A DNA stretch of 64,000 bases from Coprinus comatus (taxonomy: Eukaryota > Basidiomycota > Agaricomycetes > Agaricales > Agaricaceae), in assembly GCA_034638255.1 (NCBI GenBank), contig JAWPGT010000026.1, positions 248,001 to 312,000 of the forward strand, in the 5' to 3' direction. The notes under the pieces were generated by a model. It was not told the origin of the DNA. It saw only the letters and a program-made list of their open reading frames with translations, and did not search any database. Made by a program: the position numbers and the translations under genes. Shown here piece by piece: positions 12,223 to 22,911 of the stretch. How positions within the stretch are numbered: position 1 is the first letter of the stretch; every line of letters starts with the position of its first letter.

Positions 12223-13410
12223 ATGGCTACTTCACATGCAGGATACGCTTACCCAGCTATCTCGCTCCACCATCCAGTTCATCATCGTATACCCACGTGC
12301 TTGAGCCTGAAGCCCAGCTCTTCATCCTCATCTACCTATACCACAAGTCCTTGCTCCTCAGCAACAAACATTGCATCATGCTCAACGGTTCCGCAAATCC
12401 ATAGAGATGAAGAGATATATTATCCTGATGGTAATATAACCCTCGTAGCTGGATCGATTTGCTTCCGCGTTCACCAATCTCTATTGGCAAAGCATTCCAC
12501 TGTATTCGACGATATGTTCAGTATTCCTCAACCTAAAGATCAGGACATGTTCGACGGAGCACCGAGGGTTGACTTGCAGGATGATGCCGATGCTGTCCGG
12601 GCGCTGTTAAGACTCATTTATGAACCCTTGTACGTATCTGCAAGTTCAGTCTCTTTGTATAATGCTCACAGCGTCTTCTTTATTAGCACCAGCCCGTTCA
12701 GGACGTGGCTAAGTCAGCCCTCGACGAAAACCACAGACCAGATGGTTGGAATTCTCAATCTTGCTTTCAAATATGATATGGAAGCTCTTCGGAAGGAAAT
12801 CACACAGCATCTGGTTTCGTCATATCCACGTACCCTCGAAGAATGGGATAATGTCTCCAAAAAACGAGAGATGTTCAGTGATATGCCCCGTCTCGATCCC
12901 GCTTCTACTATCCGAATGGCCCGTATTGCGGACTTGCCGGACGCGCTACCTCTGGCGTATTATACCTTAATCCAAACCTACCCAAGAAGAAATAATGATC
13001 CGAATGATGATGATGACGAGTATGTGAAACCTGACCCTGGCGAAGCGGAGGTTATGGCGCGTCTCCTGGATCGTCACGATCTTGCCGCAATCGCCTTAGG
13101 AAGAGAGGAAATGACGAAGTGGGTTTCACAGCGTGCCAGGAAAAGCTTTAGGACATGGCAATGTCCCGCCCCTTGTAAGACGCGCGGACAAGCCGTGTGC
13201 TCCCAACGAATTCATCTACGTTGGGCAGAAATGCTGGAGGATGTGATGATGCGAAGAGATGTGCTGGAAGTTATGCGGGAACACTCGAACTGGGGAACGG
13301 GAACATTTGGGATGATATTTTGCTCCGACTGCCAGAGTAGATATGTTGATATCATGAGGCAGATGAGGAAGGACTTCTTTAAAGACCTGCCCAAGATGTT
13401 TGGACTTTAA
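12223..13410 (+). CDS. BTB/POZ domain protein
   Basis: Probable adaptor or regulatory protein of the large Agaricomycete BTB family; no specific role is known. After a Ser-rich head of about 60 residues, the BTB core reads IYYPDGNITLVAGSICFRVH then LLAKHSTVFDDMF, with the closing part at ALLRLIYEP and DQMVGILNLAFKYDMEALR. A helical C-terminal region has a Cys-rich patch (CPAPCKTRGQAVC). The open frame runs through 12630-12686, but that 57-nt stretch begins GTACGT and ends TTAG, and removing it restores the usual BTB spacing; the mature protein is then about 376 residues. It starts at the first ATG after a pyrimidine-rich leader. Confidence 0.85.
   Translation: MATSHAGYAYPAISLHHPVHHRIPTCLSLKPSSSSSSTYTTSPCSSATNIASCSTVPQIHRDEEIYYPDGNITLVAGSICFRVHQSLLAKHSTVFDDMFSIPQPKDQDMFDGAPRVDLQDDADAVRALLRLIYEPLYVSASSVSLYNAHSVFFISTSPFRTWLSQPSTKTTDQMVGILNLAFKYDMEALRKEITQHLVSSYPRTLEEWDNVSKKREMFSDMPRLDPASTIRMARIADLPDALPLAYYTLIQTYPRRNNDPNDDDDEYVKPDPGEAEVMARLLDRHDLAAIALGREEMTKWVSQRARKSFRTWQCPAPCKTRGQAVCSQRIHLRWAEMLEDVMMRRDVLEVMREHSNWGTGTFGMIFCSDCQSRYVDIMRQMRKDFFKDLPKMFGL
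12630..12686 (+). other. Probable 57-nt in-frame intron of the BTB gene
   Basis: Begins GTACGT and ends TATTAG. Its length is a multiple of three and it has no stop codon, so both spliced and retained forms are translatable. The encoded 19 residues (VSASSVSLYNAH..) fall inside a conserved BTB helix-turn and look unlike protein sequence. Confidence 0.7.
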
Positions 13411-14499
13411 TTGGGTCCGAATTTTTGTCATGCTTTCTGGTATTCCCTGTTATCTTTCTATTTGTTTTGTTTTTCTACCCCTTAGACGATGATGTACTCG
13501 GGATGTACCTATGTATTTGTAGCAACATATCAAAATCCAAGTTCGGGTTTCAATAGGACAGACAGTCTCTCGATATCCCGAAATCATGACACCTATCATC
13601 AACCAAGCCGGGAGTCTTTGCTTCCTACTACTTGTGGCTTAGTGGTTACACCAATCTCTTAGCTATACGTTTATTGCCACCTCTGGGGTCCAACGTCCAA
13701 CTATCAGTGTCCTCCTCAATGACGGCTTTAACCTGGGTTAGTTGGTTATCAGAATTGCTTCACAGCAAGGGATGACGTCACGTATGATCACTTCATTCCC
13801 TATGTCTTACCACAGTGCTTCTGCAACAGTTTTGCATAAATTGACTCGCATGACTCGCATCTTTTGAGGCTTGGGAATATCCGGCAATCTCCAACCCCAA
13901 TAAGTTGCCACTGGCACGTTTGGAAGGCGACTCCATAGCCAAGCTTGCGAAGAGTGCCTCCTTCTCAAAAAGACTTGGCTACGGTCTCCTTGGCTGATAA
14001 AATTTTGGGAACAAAGAGCGTTTTTCCACATTCTTCTGTTCAAGAAGAGTGAGGGATAGTGTATGTTTCACTCATAGTTGAAGGAGTTTCTTCGACGTTC
14101 TAGAGTAGTAAGTTGACCTCGCGTTCAAGTTTTAAACGAGATCATTGTCATGCCTAGTACTTATGTAGAGCCTTAACCGAGTCTTTTGACGATTTATAAC
14201 AGCCAGAATAGAATAATAACTACTTAGTACTGCTCTCAGTCAGTGACTGCAGATCTAGTGTAATAGTTGTTGTATACTCAAAAATTTGGGGTGGATGGTT
14301 GTTCATTCTACGAGTCAAGCCGGTTACTGGATGCGAGAAGCTGTGACAGGAGCTTCGATTCATCCATGCCCCTTCTCATGTATTTCATAAGGACATTGCA
14401 GGGTTCAAAAGTAGCGTATGTTATCACGTCGGGCGACTTTTTGATCCTCGCCTTGCGAGTTGACTATGTATAATGACGTATTAGAACATGTACTACCCG
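13411..14499. other. Intergenic region, no gene seen
   Basis: Spacer between the BTB gene and the decayed transglutaminase-like copy. Contains a small duplication (tgactcgca twice near 13841-13860). Only short unsupported frames. Confidence 0.45.
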
Positions 14500-15240
14500 T
14501 TACAGGTTGTCATCGAGATATGGTTTGCCACAAGCGTCGAGGATCTTGTCCGTGATAACGCTCCATGTATGCAACCTTCCATTAGATACATGGTTGTAAA
14601 ATGGAGTCCTTCTATATCGTTGATGCTAACATATTATGGACTGCGAGTCATCGGGTAGAATAGGTTGTTGCTTAAACCAGGAGTTAGTTGAAGTAATGTA
14701 ACCATGCGGCTCTATGTAAAGCCAGGATGGTCGGTCGGAAACGAGAGTACCAAGTAAATCAACAATCTGCACCATCCCTGCTTGATCATAACAATTGACG
14801 ATGGGTGCCAAGCTTTCTGGACGACCGCCGCAGCCTCTGGCGGCAATATAGTATCGATATTTAAAATAACCACTATATGCATCTGCGTCCGAGATCAAGA
14901 AATGTGATTCCCCTGTTTTTGCGAGGTAAGACATCAGTTCAAGAAATATATAAATATACGTACCACGTACAGAATCATATACCTTGGAGAAACTTCTACG
15001 TGTCCCGTGTGGCTTTGGAAGGATTGTAACGGACAAACCCTCAGGCTTAGGCCCATCTCTATCACAAGTCATTGGTATATTTATATATGATTGAATCTAT
15101 ATCGGCACAACGTACCTTGATGGCCTGCAAAATTAAGATTCGGAATTATCTACAGGTCGAGAGAAGAGATTCCTGCTTTGTGGACCTCTTCAGCTTTGTT
15201 ACGGCACAGAAATTGGTACAGAAATTGGTACACCAAATCT
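14500..15240 (-). pseudogene. Decayed copy of the transglutaminase-like gene at 16748-18998
   Basis: Alignable to the middle of the intact gene. KAGISSLDL, then a TAG stop, then IIPNLNFAG (about 15125-15175) matches PGIPVELL..LPNLALSG. FSKVYDSVR (about 14975-15005) matches FSKTYDTVR. YRYYIAA..VNCYDQAGMVQ (about 14770-14860) matches YKYYIAA..VNCYDQAAMVQ. RPSWLYIEPHGYI follows. After SII (about 14630) a TAG interrupts the frame, yet the same frame resumes with RRTPFYNHVSNG and LDACGKP (about 14535-14610), matching RRTGFGNHAFNG and YDACGGP. The intron positions are conserved, so this is a DNA-level duplicate and not a processed copy. Two in-frame stops and the loss of both ends mark it as broken. 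Candidate Cys, His and Asp are still present. Confidence 0.8.
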
Positions 15241-15617
15241 AAGCCTCGACAGTCAGAATGTATAGATTCAATTGCAACATGCTAAATGTCCTGTGGACTC
15301 GTGGAGAGATTGTTTGATCTGTTTGATGCAGGGACTCCACACCTGTGAGTATTCCAACATCGCCTCAGAAACTCTGACGTCGCCGTATTCCATTTTTCTG
15401 ACCTCTTCGTTGTTTTATTCGGAGACAATAGATATTCACGGTTTACGATATTCAATAATCAGGTAGACAGGTAGACTTGTAGTGTGATCGAAAATAGTGT
15501 TACTTGCATAGCATAAAAATCATTCAACTATATGTAACGTACACTTTATGTAACTATTCATCAAAAAGTAGGAGAAATGGATCATGATAATACAATTTGT
15601 ATTGGCACTGCAACAGT
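15241..15617. other. Intergenic region, no gene seen
   Basis: Short spacer between the decayed copy and the 3' end of the inhibitor gene. Further remnants of the duplicate's 5' exon may lie here but are not recognisable. Confidence 0.4.
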
Positions 15618-16179
15618 TTAACCAGCCTTTGAAATGCTCCAGACATCTTGTCCTCCAGGACCAGTTTCGACCTGTTGATCGATCAAGTTGCCATTAGTCA
15701 AAGAAATCGTAACTTAGCAGAGTCATAGCAGAAACTAACCTGTTCGAAATCTTCGTTGGTTTTGACTGTCCAGGTTTTGGTAGCGTCCCCGTCAGCATCT
15801 ACGATCCTACGTCATGAGTGATTAGTTAGTCAATGACTCGGGACTCCAAAACAGCTCGAAATGTTCAATACCTAACGAATTGGGAGTCGGGAATGGCCTC
15901 GAACTTCCACTTTTGATCGGGGAATGGTTCGGGAAGTAAAGCTGCAAAGAGCTTCCTCTCGATACTGACGAGTCTGGCACCATTGATTTGGATAGTGTAG
16001 GAACCATCATCCTTTTTCTCGAGCGAAAACCGAGATTGGCCGGCGAAAGGGGAAGGTAAATTGACAACTTTTTTGGGGAGCAAAGAACGGTCCTCAGCAA
16101 GATGTCTGCCAATATCTTTGCCAAGGGCATCGGGGTTGCTGGCGTTGCGGATATAGTAGAATCCGGTTTCGAAAGACAT
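15618..16179 (-). CDS. Serine protease inhibitor, I66 (cospin-like) beta-trefoil
   Basis: Small cytosolic fungal protease inhibitor, probably a defence protein against fungivores' digestive trypsin-like enzymes. Exons 16179-15872, 15806-15740 and 15671-15618 join in frame to 142 residues, ending SISKAG. The family pattern is visible: G-x-Y-x-I-R-N near the N-terminus (TGFYYIRNAS), then LAEDRSLLPKKVV, GSYTIQINGARL, LFAALLPEPFPDQKWKFE and DVWSISK at the end. Length fits the I66 family. There is no signal peptide, as is usual for these inhibitors. An upstream in-frame ATG at 16194 would add five residues; 16179 (MSFETG) fits the family better. It lies between the decayed and intact transglutaminase-like genes. 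The I66 assignment is from remembered family motifs. Confidence 0.75.
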
Positions 16180-16747
16180 CTCGTTTGGGGGCAATTGGTA
16201 GGGGATGAAGGGAAAGAAGTACTGGTGCTTGATATTTGTTGAACAGGACAGATACCTTTTATAACTACTGAATACTTATGAGGGAAACGAATAGAGTCAT
16301 TGCTTCATGCACATGATCTATTCTCATTCGTAAGTAACCGAAGAAGGATACAGTTGCACGGAGATGAACTTGACCCTCATCAGAAGGGTTCTTTATCGCT
16401 CGAAATAATCTCCTGCAAGTAGAAGCAACCTCATGGTCAAAGAAGTGGCTATAGATGTAAATCATCTAATTCAACTTCGGTTCCTCATCCAGTCTGACAC
16501 CTGGCTCGTAACACCCTATGTTATCAATTGTCACGAATGACGGATGATGATTAGAACCTCCTATCACGTTTTGGAAATTTTCATGGGAGGTAGACGATAA
16601 TAGATATAAACATAGCGATATATGGACCATCACGTTCAATACTACTATGATGCGATGATTACTCAATGTTCAAAACAAAATCAAACGTTCACATTCACAT
16701 TCAAGTAACTAGTATGTACATCGGGATAAAATCACCTGATAAATAAA
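16180..16747. other. Intergenic region, no gene seen
   Basis: Promoter region of the I66 inhibitor and 3' flank of the transglutaminase-like gene, both on the minus strand. Nothing else recognised. Confidence 0.45.
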
Positions 16748-18998
16748 TCAATCCGATTCACCTTCAACAACTTCAATCTGAATACTCTTTTTACCCCCAG
16801 TCAAAGTACCCTTCCTCGCGAAATAAAGTTCAACATCATGTGAACCAACCTGATAAGTAACAAACTCAAATGTAATCCTCGAAGTTCCTTCATCGTCATT
16901 TGAATCAATAACATGATTCTTCAACAACACACCCGAAGTTTTCGAATGAGCCGAAGCAACAGAAACTGGATGAGGTAATTGACAATGGACAGTAAAAGGT
17001 GTACCAACTCCTTTTACAATATTTGCCAAGGCTCCACTTCCACCATGACCCTCTGGAACATTAAGCCTATGAGAACTTGGTTTAGGAATGGATATGGAGA
17101 TAGGTTGGTTAACAGTTGTATGGGAAAGGAGTTTTCGAATGAGTGGTTCAAGGGAAGCACTTGACGATCCACCGTATACGTTGATGAAATAATTCCCGGA
17201 AACGATCAACATTTGACCATGAGAAATATGAGAAGCCAATTGAACTGCATATTGAGCAAATTCTTGTGCGACAGGAGCAGATTCCCACAATGTATCCAAC
17301 ACTTCATCTTCCTCTCCAAGGTCCATCTCCGTGTTTGTAAGCTCTCGACGCAAACTCTCGAGAGCAGCAGCAGAAGCAGTATGAAGGTCCAGAGTACCTT
17401 CCGAAGAAACAGAAGTATGAACCTTGATTTGTAAAACAAGTTCACCATCCTCTCCACCATGATCGACACCAGCCAAATGCCAAAGTTCCTCAACAGTTTC
17501 ACTCCCATGACCGAATTGATTATGATGGAACGCAACAGCAGAACTATCTCCAACAACTGATTTGACCCAACCAGATACATCATCCCAATGAGTCTGTAAA
17601 AACGAAGTCGAATGAGGATGAACAGAAGCCGCTTTCTGAATCACAGTTGTGACTCCCTTGCTAGCTTGGGTATCGACCAAAAGGGTGATGCTATTGGTAA
17701 CACCGCCGTATTGTGTAATATCATTGACAGTACCAGGTCTGAATGGTGCTTTATAAAGAGTGGTGGCTTTGTCAACGACATTCTTGATATAGAATTGAGC
17801 AGCGACTCCAGTTTGAGGACCACCACAAGCATCATAAATGAGATCGTGATCCGGTTTCCAAATAGCCAAAACTCCATTAAACGCATGATTTCCAAATCCT
17901 GTTCGTCGTGTATCGTTGACACCGATGATTTGAGGAGAATTATTGGATTTGAAGAAAGGATTGTTGCAAAGTCCAGGAACCCCAACAAGTTTGGTAGGTA
18001 AGATATACCCACAAGGTTGAAGGTAAAGCCAAGACGGACGATCGGTGACAACTTTTCCGAGTGATTGAATTACTTGAACCATGGCGGCTTGATCATAACA
18101 ATTAACAACGGGTTGCATAGATCCTTGACCGAAACCAGGTTTCGCGGCGATATAGTATTTGTAATTGAAGGTACCTCCATTCCCAAGATACACCAAAGTG
18201 TGGTGCTCCTAATTTCAAAAAAATTAAGAAAACGCACACATATCACAAATCTGGAATGGAATCTTACCTCTAACAGTATCATATGTCTTGGAGAAGTTTC
18301 CGTAAGTGGACTGTGTGGCACTCTTGGGATCGAACGAATTGACATCAATTATATCTGTGGATACCAATTGAACAAGTTAGCAAATGACAATCAATGAGAC
18401 AATAAAATGAATAAAAAAAATCACCTAAACCAGACAAAGCAAGATTGGGAAGAACAGCACGTAACAGTTCAACCGGAATTCCAGGATGTCCACCAAGGAA
18501 AATTTCATGAATATCCTTCGCAATCCAATAAAGTTCCAAACGAGTAGTCTGAGTCAAATCATAAACAACGCCATCCTTTTCCAAAGTCCAAGTAAAATCT
18601 CCACTCCAACTAAAAGGAATAACACTGGTAGCCGGTTGAACCACTTGGACAACGATGTCAATATCGTTTTCGCTTGTAGATGGAACAATAGATTCCTTGC
18701 TCTCGATGACTTTTATCCCTTCAATAGAGCCATAAAGACGTAATTCTTCCTTCGATTCGACGAGTTGGTTGGTGAAAGAAAGAGTAACAGTGAAAGAGGC
18801 GGTGGAAGGAATTGGACCAGAGAAATCATGAGCAAAGGCGATTGGTGCAATGGAAACACGAGAATCGGAATCATCGACAACATGGTTAGGTTCCCATAAG
18901 ACATGAGACCCAACGATAAGTTCATCGTTGATGTTACGCAAAGGAACGTCAGATTTGGCTGAGATCCTTGCGATGGTGAATTGATTTAAAGTTGTCAT
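16748..18998 (-). CDS. Transglutaminase/papain-like fold protein, uncharacterised
   Basis: Exons 18998-18425, 18354-18268 and 18174-16748 join in frame to 695 residues. No named family is recognised. The N-terminal about 190 residues look like beta-sandwich (alternating hydrophobics, SFTVTLSF, YGSIEGI). The middle carries a Cys-His-Asp set in transglutaminase-like order and spacing: Cys246 in VVNCYDQAAMVQ, His317 in GFGNHAFNG, and Asp335 in LIYDACGGP. The C-terminal third is again beta-rich (SRITFEFVTYQVGSHDVELYF). If the triad is real, it could be a cysteine protease, transglutaminase or deamidase; this is inference. There is no signal peptide. A broken duplicate lies 1.5 kb downstream and an I66 inhibitor lies between. 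An acceptor three turns upstream of 18174 would break the frame, so 18174 was chosen. Confidence 0.65.
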
Positions 18999-20375
18999 AG
19001 AAGAAGAGTTAGCTGGTGCGCGGTAGTAATAAAGAGTTTGTTCGAAGAACTGGAGAAAAGTTTTGGGAGTCCGTCTGGTTTTATACTTTCTTTCTAGTGA
19101 ACCAAGATATACTGAAGGAGCAACCTTGTGAAAGCTACATCCTCCCCAACAATTCCACCCGTAACATGTCAAGTCATAGATAGCTCAAACGTTCAACTTG
19201 AGACGACCGCAGGAGATAATTGTATTAAGAACGGCATGACAGAGGTACCAGGAGTTTTTGTCTGAATGTTCCAGTGAGCCAGATCACCATTGAGGACATC
19301 GAAGTACGACATTTCAATTGTTGATAATTGTGAACAAGTATGATAGTACCTGGAACTAAGCAGAAAGAGTACATGTCATATGCTGTTGAAGGTTTAGTTC
19401 TCGAGGAACAGCGATCATTTCAGGGCTTGAACTTTCCATTTAAGACGGTCTTCGGATTTTGATGTCTTCCGACGACACCTTGATCTCAGTCATGGGTCTC
19501 GAATTCATCCGGAATAGTAAGATAAATAGACAAAATACCTTGGGAGAATCAAACAGAGAACAATATATAGTATCAGAAAATCATAGCATATAAGGTAGGT
19601 CTCATCCAGATCCAACCCCATCACCTGATAGCAGCGTGACAGATCAAGTGAAACTGGCAGGGAGCCTAGATAAAAAAAAAGGCATTTTATCGTTTACACA
19701 ACAATATTTAAGAGAATTTAAAGAAAACAAAGTCTTTTAAATAGTAGACCGTACCCTTGCTAAAAATATTAGAAGAATTTTTTGGTTTCAAAGGCTTTAA
19801 AATTCCAGATACATCTTCATACCCTCCATCAATTTCATTGACATCCCTATATATCTATACCAAGTCCTCCTGTTGTACCATCATTTCTGAGTCTACTTTG
19901 GATGGACTTCAGAACCAAGTGAAACAGCGGGCACCCAATATCCATCATTCTCCACCTGTGCTGCAGTAACCAAGTTCTTGTATTCATCCAATATGCTATA
20001 TGTTGCTAAATCAGAATCAGTAAAAATTATATTATAAAAATGAAATACATACTTTCTTTCTCTTAGGGACAGTAAAGGGCACATACCAGCATATATGTTC
20101 ACAAGTGCCTTGGAGCTGGTAACTATACAAAAGAAATTAGTTTATATTATATATAAAATAAAAAAGCACCTTCGAGTGTTCGACAACCTGCTGTTTGTTA
20201 TAATCTTGCCTATACCTCCGTTTCGGTATAGACGATGCTACGATGGATCTCTTCAAGATGCTCGTAGGAGGAGAACGTCTACTCAGACTGAGACTATTTT
20301 CAGGGGACGACCTCCACAGTACTCGGACTGTAGATCACAGGTGTTCCTTACTAGTAAGCCGTTCGTGCAAGAGTT
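18999..20375. other. Intergenic region left of the DNA transposon
   Basis: Promoter of the transglutaminase-like gene and then AT-rich sequence up to the transposon's left end. Short frames (minus 19893-20102, plus 20095-20532) show no family features and are not called. Confidence 0.45.
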
Positions 20376-20385
20376 CATCAGGAAA
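20376..20385 (+). repeat. Left terminal inverted repeat of the 6-kb transposon
   Basis: CATCAGGAAA, the inverted match of 26365-26374. Preceded by TT. Confidence 0.7.
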
Positions 20386-20400
20386 AAACGAGCAATCAAT

Positions 20401-20528
20401 ATTGCACATGATGGACAGGATTGCATGTGTTGCACCATTGCATGCCCCCCCACGTGGTTGCGCATCATTGCATTGGCATCAAACCTGATTGCACTTCATC
20501 ACTCAACATTGCAACAGGTTAATGCAAT
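20401..20528. repeat. Left subterminal ATTGCA cluster
   Basis: ATTGCA at 20401, 20420, 20437, 20467, 20488 and 20508 and TGCAAT at 20523: seven copies in 128 bases, far above chance. Likely transposase binding sites. Confidence 0.7.
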
Positions 20529-20722
20529 ATAATCCCATTGTTCCATTGTCCTTATAGTAGATATTGAACTATATAACTCTGTAGGGATATACAGAAAATG
20601 TGGTTGATAATAGTATATATATTAATTAATAAATTTTCACAGTATTGACTCCATCTCTTACGAAAATCAACAAGATAAAAAACAAAATAAAAATTATTTC
20701 TAACTACAATATATCAAGAATA

Positions 20723-22838
20723 TTAGTTACTACCTTCCTGTTCCACATCAGCTCTATCACCACCACGATGGTCATCAGAATTACTACTAGTAGCACCCGA
20801 GAATAAGGCTTGCTGCCTCAAAATCTCAGCCTGCAGCTCGTTTGCAGCAACAGGCATTGAAGTTTCTTCTTGTGTGTTACCTACACCAGAATTAACCCTG
20901 ATAAAATATGGATATCAATATAAATAGTAATTGAATCATTTAGAAGGCTTACCTCGCTTCAATAAGAAGGGTCTTCTGAATTCGTCTCAGAAGATCTGTG
21001 TTAGTTGCTTGTAATGACAAGCGAGAAAACTCTTCAAGACCCTTGATGTGGTTGAGATAAACAGTTTCGTAGCTCTTGGCATCGAAATTCTTGAGTTTAC
21101 GGGTACCAGCTACCCACTCGTCAACACAGGACTCAACCTAATATGATCAAGTTGATAAGAATTTAGAGATGATAGAAATGAGATATACTTACTGCCGTGA
21201 GGATTAAAGCAATTGTTGGTACAGGCATTGCACCTTTGAAGATGTCATTTCCATGGACAATACCAATGTCCATCTTATTGGAAAAGAACAGGTCACTGAT
21301 TGTGTTGCTGATTACTGGATTCCAGTAAAGCCCACTTCGAGGTTCATTAAACACCTAGTAGTAGTAGTTAATATGAGTTCGTACAAGTAGTAGACCTAAA
21401 TTTCTGAGAATATCTTACCTCGTATGCATATCCAATACCTCGCTTGAGTTTTTCAGCAAGATTGCGGTTGAATTCCGTAGTCCGGGTATCAGCACCAGAC
21501 CTAAAACCATAGTTGACCTTCATTAATGGAATAAGATGGGCTTTAACATCCCCACGTGCTTGCCAAGCACGACAACGAATCTAGTGAAGAAGGGTTTAAG
21601 GAGGATCAGTGCTCAAATAGAAATAGAAATAGTAGCAGTGTATCACTTACAATAGCCGCGAGGTCTGGAGTCAGTCGATATCCTGGATCAGGAGCTCCAA
21701 TTGCTTTGTTTGCATATACCCAGCTCTTTTGTACGAATTCGAGGTCTTGAGCTGCATCTGGATAAGCATTGATACCAACAATTAGAGCTCTGAAACGAGA
21801 GTTGGCTTCGCTGAGTAGTCGTTGACCAACATCATCATAGTTTGAAGCTCGTGGCCTACCGGATCGCTCAACCACAAGACGAACTTCAAGAAATGCAAGT
21901 CCCATCGAGGGATGGAGAGAGCCTGATCCCAAAGAACTAGAGGTTTCTGGGCCTACAACATCGGATATAGGAGGTAATGAGGATGATGATACTGAAATAG
22001 ACCTAACAGGATCAACATTAGTATCAGCAGCATTATCCCTATCCCAAGGTACAGATGTTGCGCGTGGAACTTGAGAGAATGGTCTGCGACTATGACGAGG
22101 AGAATGGGAGCGAGATCGTGACCTTGATCTTCTTGACCTTGACCTTGACCTTGAGTATGATCTATAGCGCCTTGCTCGTGATCGAGTTCGAGGTCTGTGA
22201 TGAGGAGGGGATTGACCTCGAAAGCTTCTCCAATTATCTGGAGAAACTGGGCGATGATAAGCAGTGGGATCTGGGGATGACCGGCGAGTGGGACCAGGGG
22301 ATGACCGACGTGTAGAACTAGGGGATGACCGACGAGGGGGACCAGGGGATGACCAACGAGAACGAGCAGGAGGGGATAAGCGATGGGAACCTGGAACCAA
22401 GTTACTGGTAGGAATGTGGGTGTTACGAGAGGGAAGCAACTCAGCATCTGCAAACGATGAAGTAGCAGATGTAGAGGCTGTTGAAACAGCCCGTGAACTT
22501 ATCTTGATTATGATCAGTGATCAGCTGATAGCCAAAAAAACAATTATAATTTTAATAAATTATACTTACATTGAGATCAGGCCTACGGTCATTCTCTGTA
22601 ACGTCAATATCTTCCCCATTCCGTTCTGAGCGACGTCTTTGACGTTCAGTACGCAACGCAGTAAGGGCTTCAGCCCTTGCTTCTACTTCGTGTTGATTAT
22701 CAGCTATAAAAAATATCAATACCTAGTATTAGAAAATCAAATATAAAAAATAATATTACCTTGTTGTCTAACCTTCTCAGAGGGATTGCGTTGGCGTGTA
22801 GAACGCCGTTCTTCAGGTTGTTGAAAAGTAGGAGCCAT
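20723..22838 (-). CDS. DUF6532-type transposon accessory protein, SR-rich
   Basis: Second gene of the transposon, divergent from the transposase. ATG at 22838; TAA at 20723-20725. Several short introns; exons include about 22500-21650, 21578-21420, 21355-21190, 21137-20955 and about 20898-20723. The N-terminal half is low-complexity: Pro/Ser repeats (RRSSPGPTRRSSPDP) and a long Arg-Ser tract (RSRRSRSRSRSHSPRHSRR), likely disordered and nucleic-acid or splicing-speckle binding. The C-terminal half has the features I associate with DUF6532: GLYWNPVISNTISDLFF, then MPVPTIALILTAVESCVDEW and an HIKGLEEF helix. Its function is not known; pairing with Plavaka-type transposases suggests a helper or regulatory role. 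The family assignment is from memory. Confidence 0.7.
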
Positions 22839-22911
22839 CTGTAATAAGGAGGTGGTGGTAAGAGGACAAAATGATTTCGGAAGGTACCGGCAGTGCGGAA
22901 GCAAACCTCAA

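Noticed and set aside
18175..18206. Apparent frameshift between exons 2 and 3 of the transglutaminase-like gene
   Set aside because: Disappears when the acceptor at 18175-18176 (GGAG) is used; the joined frame then matches the duplicate.
22055..22629. Plus-strand frames with Gly-Asp-Asp-Arg repeats
   Set aside because: Antisense of the Ser/Pro/Arg repeats of the DUF6532 gene.
22852..22911. N-terminal extension of the transposase frame
   Set aside because: Opens with GTG, not ATG; the first ATG is 22912.
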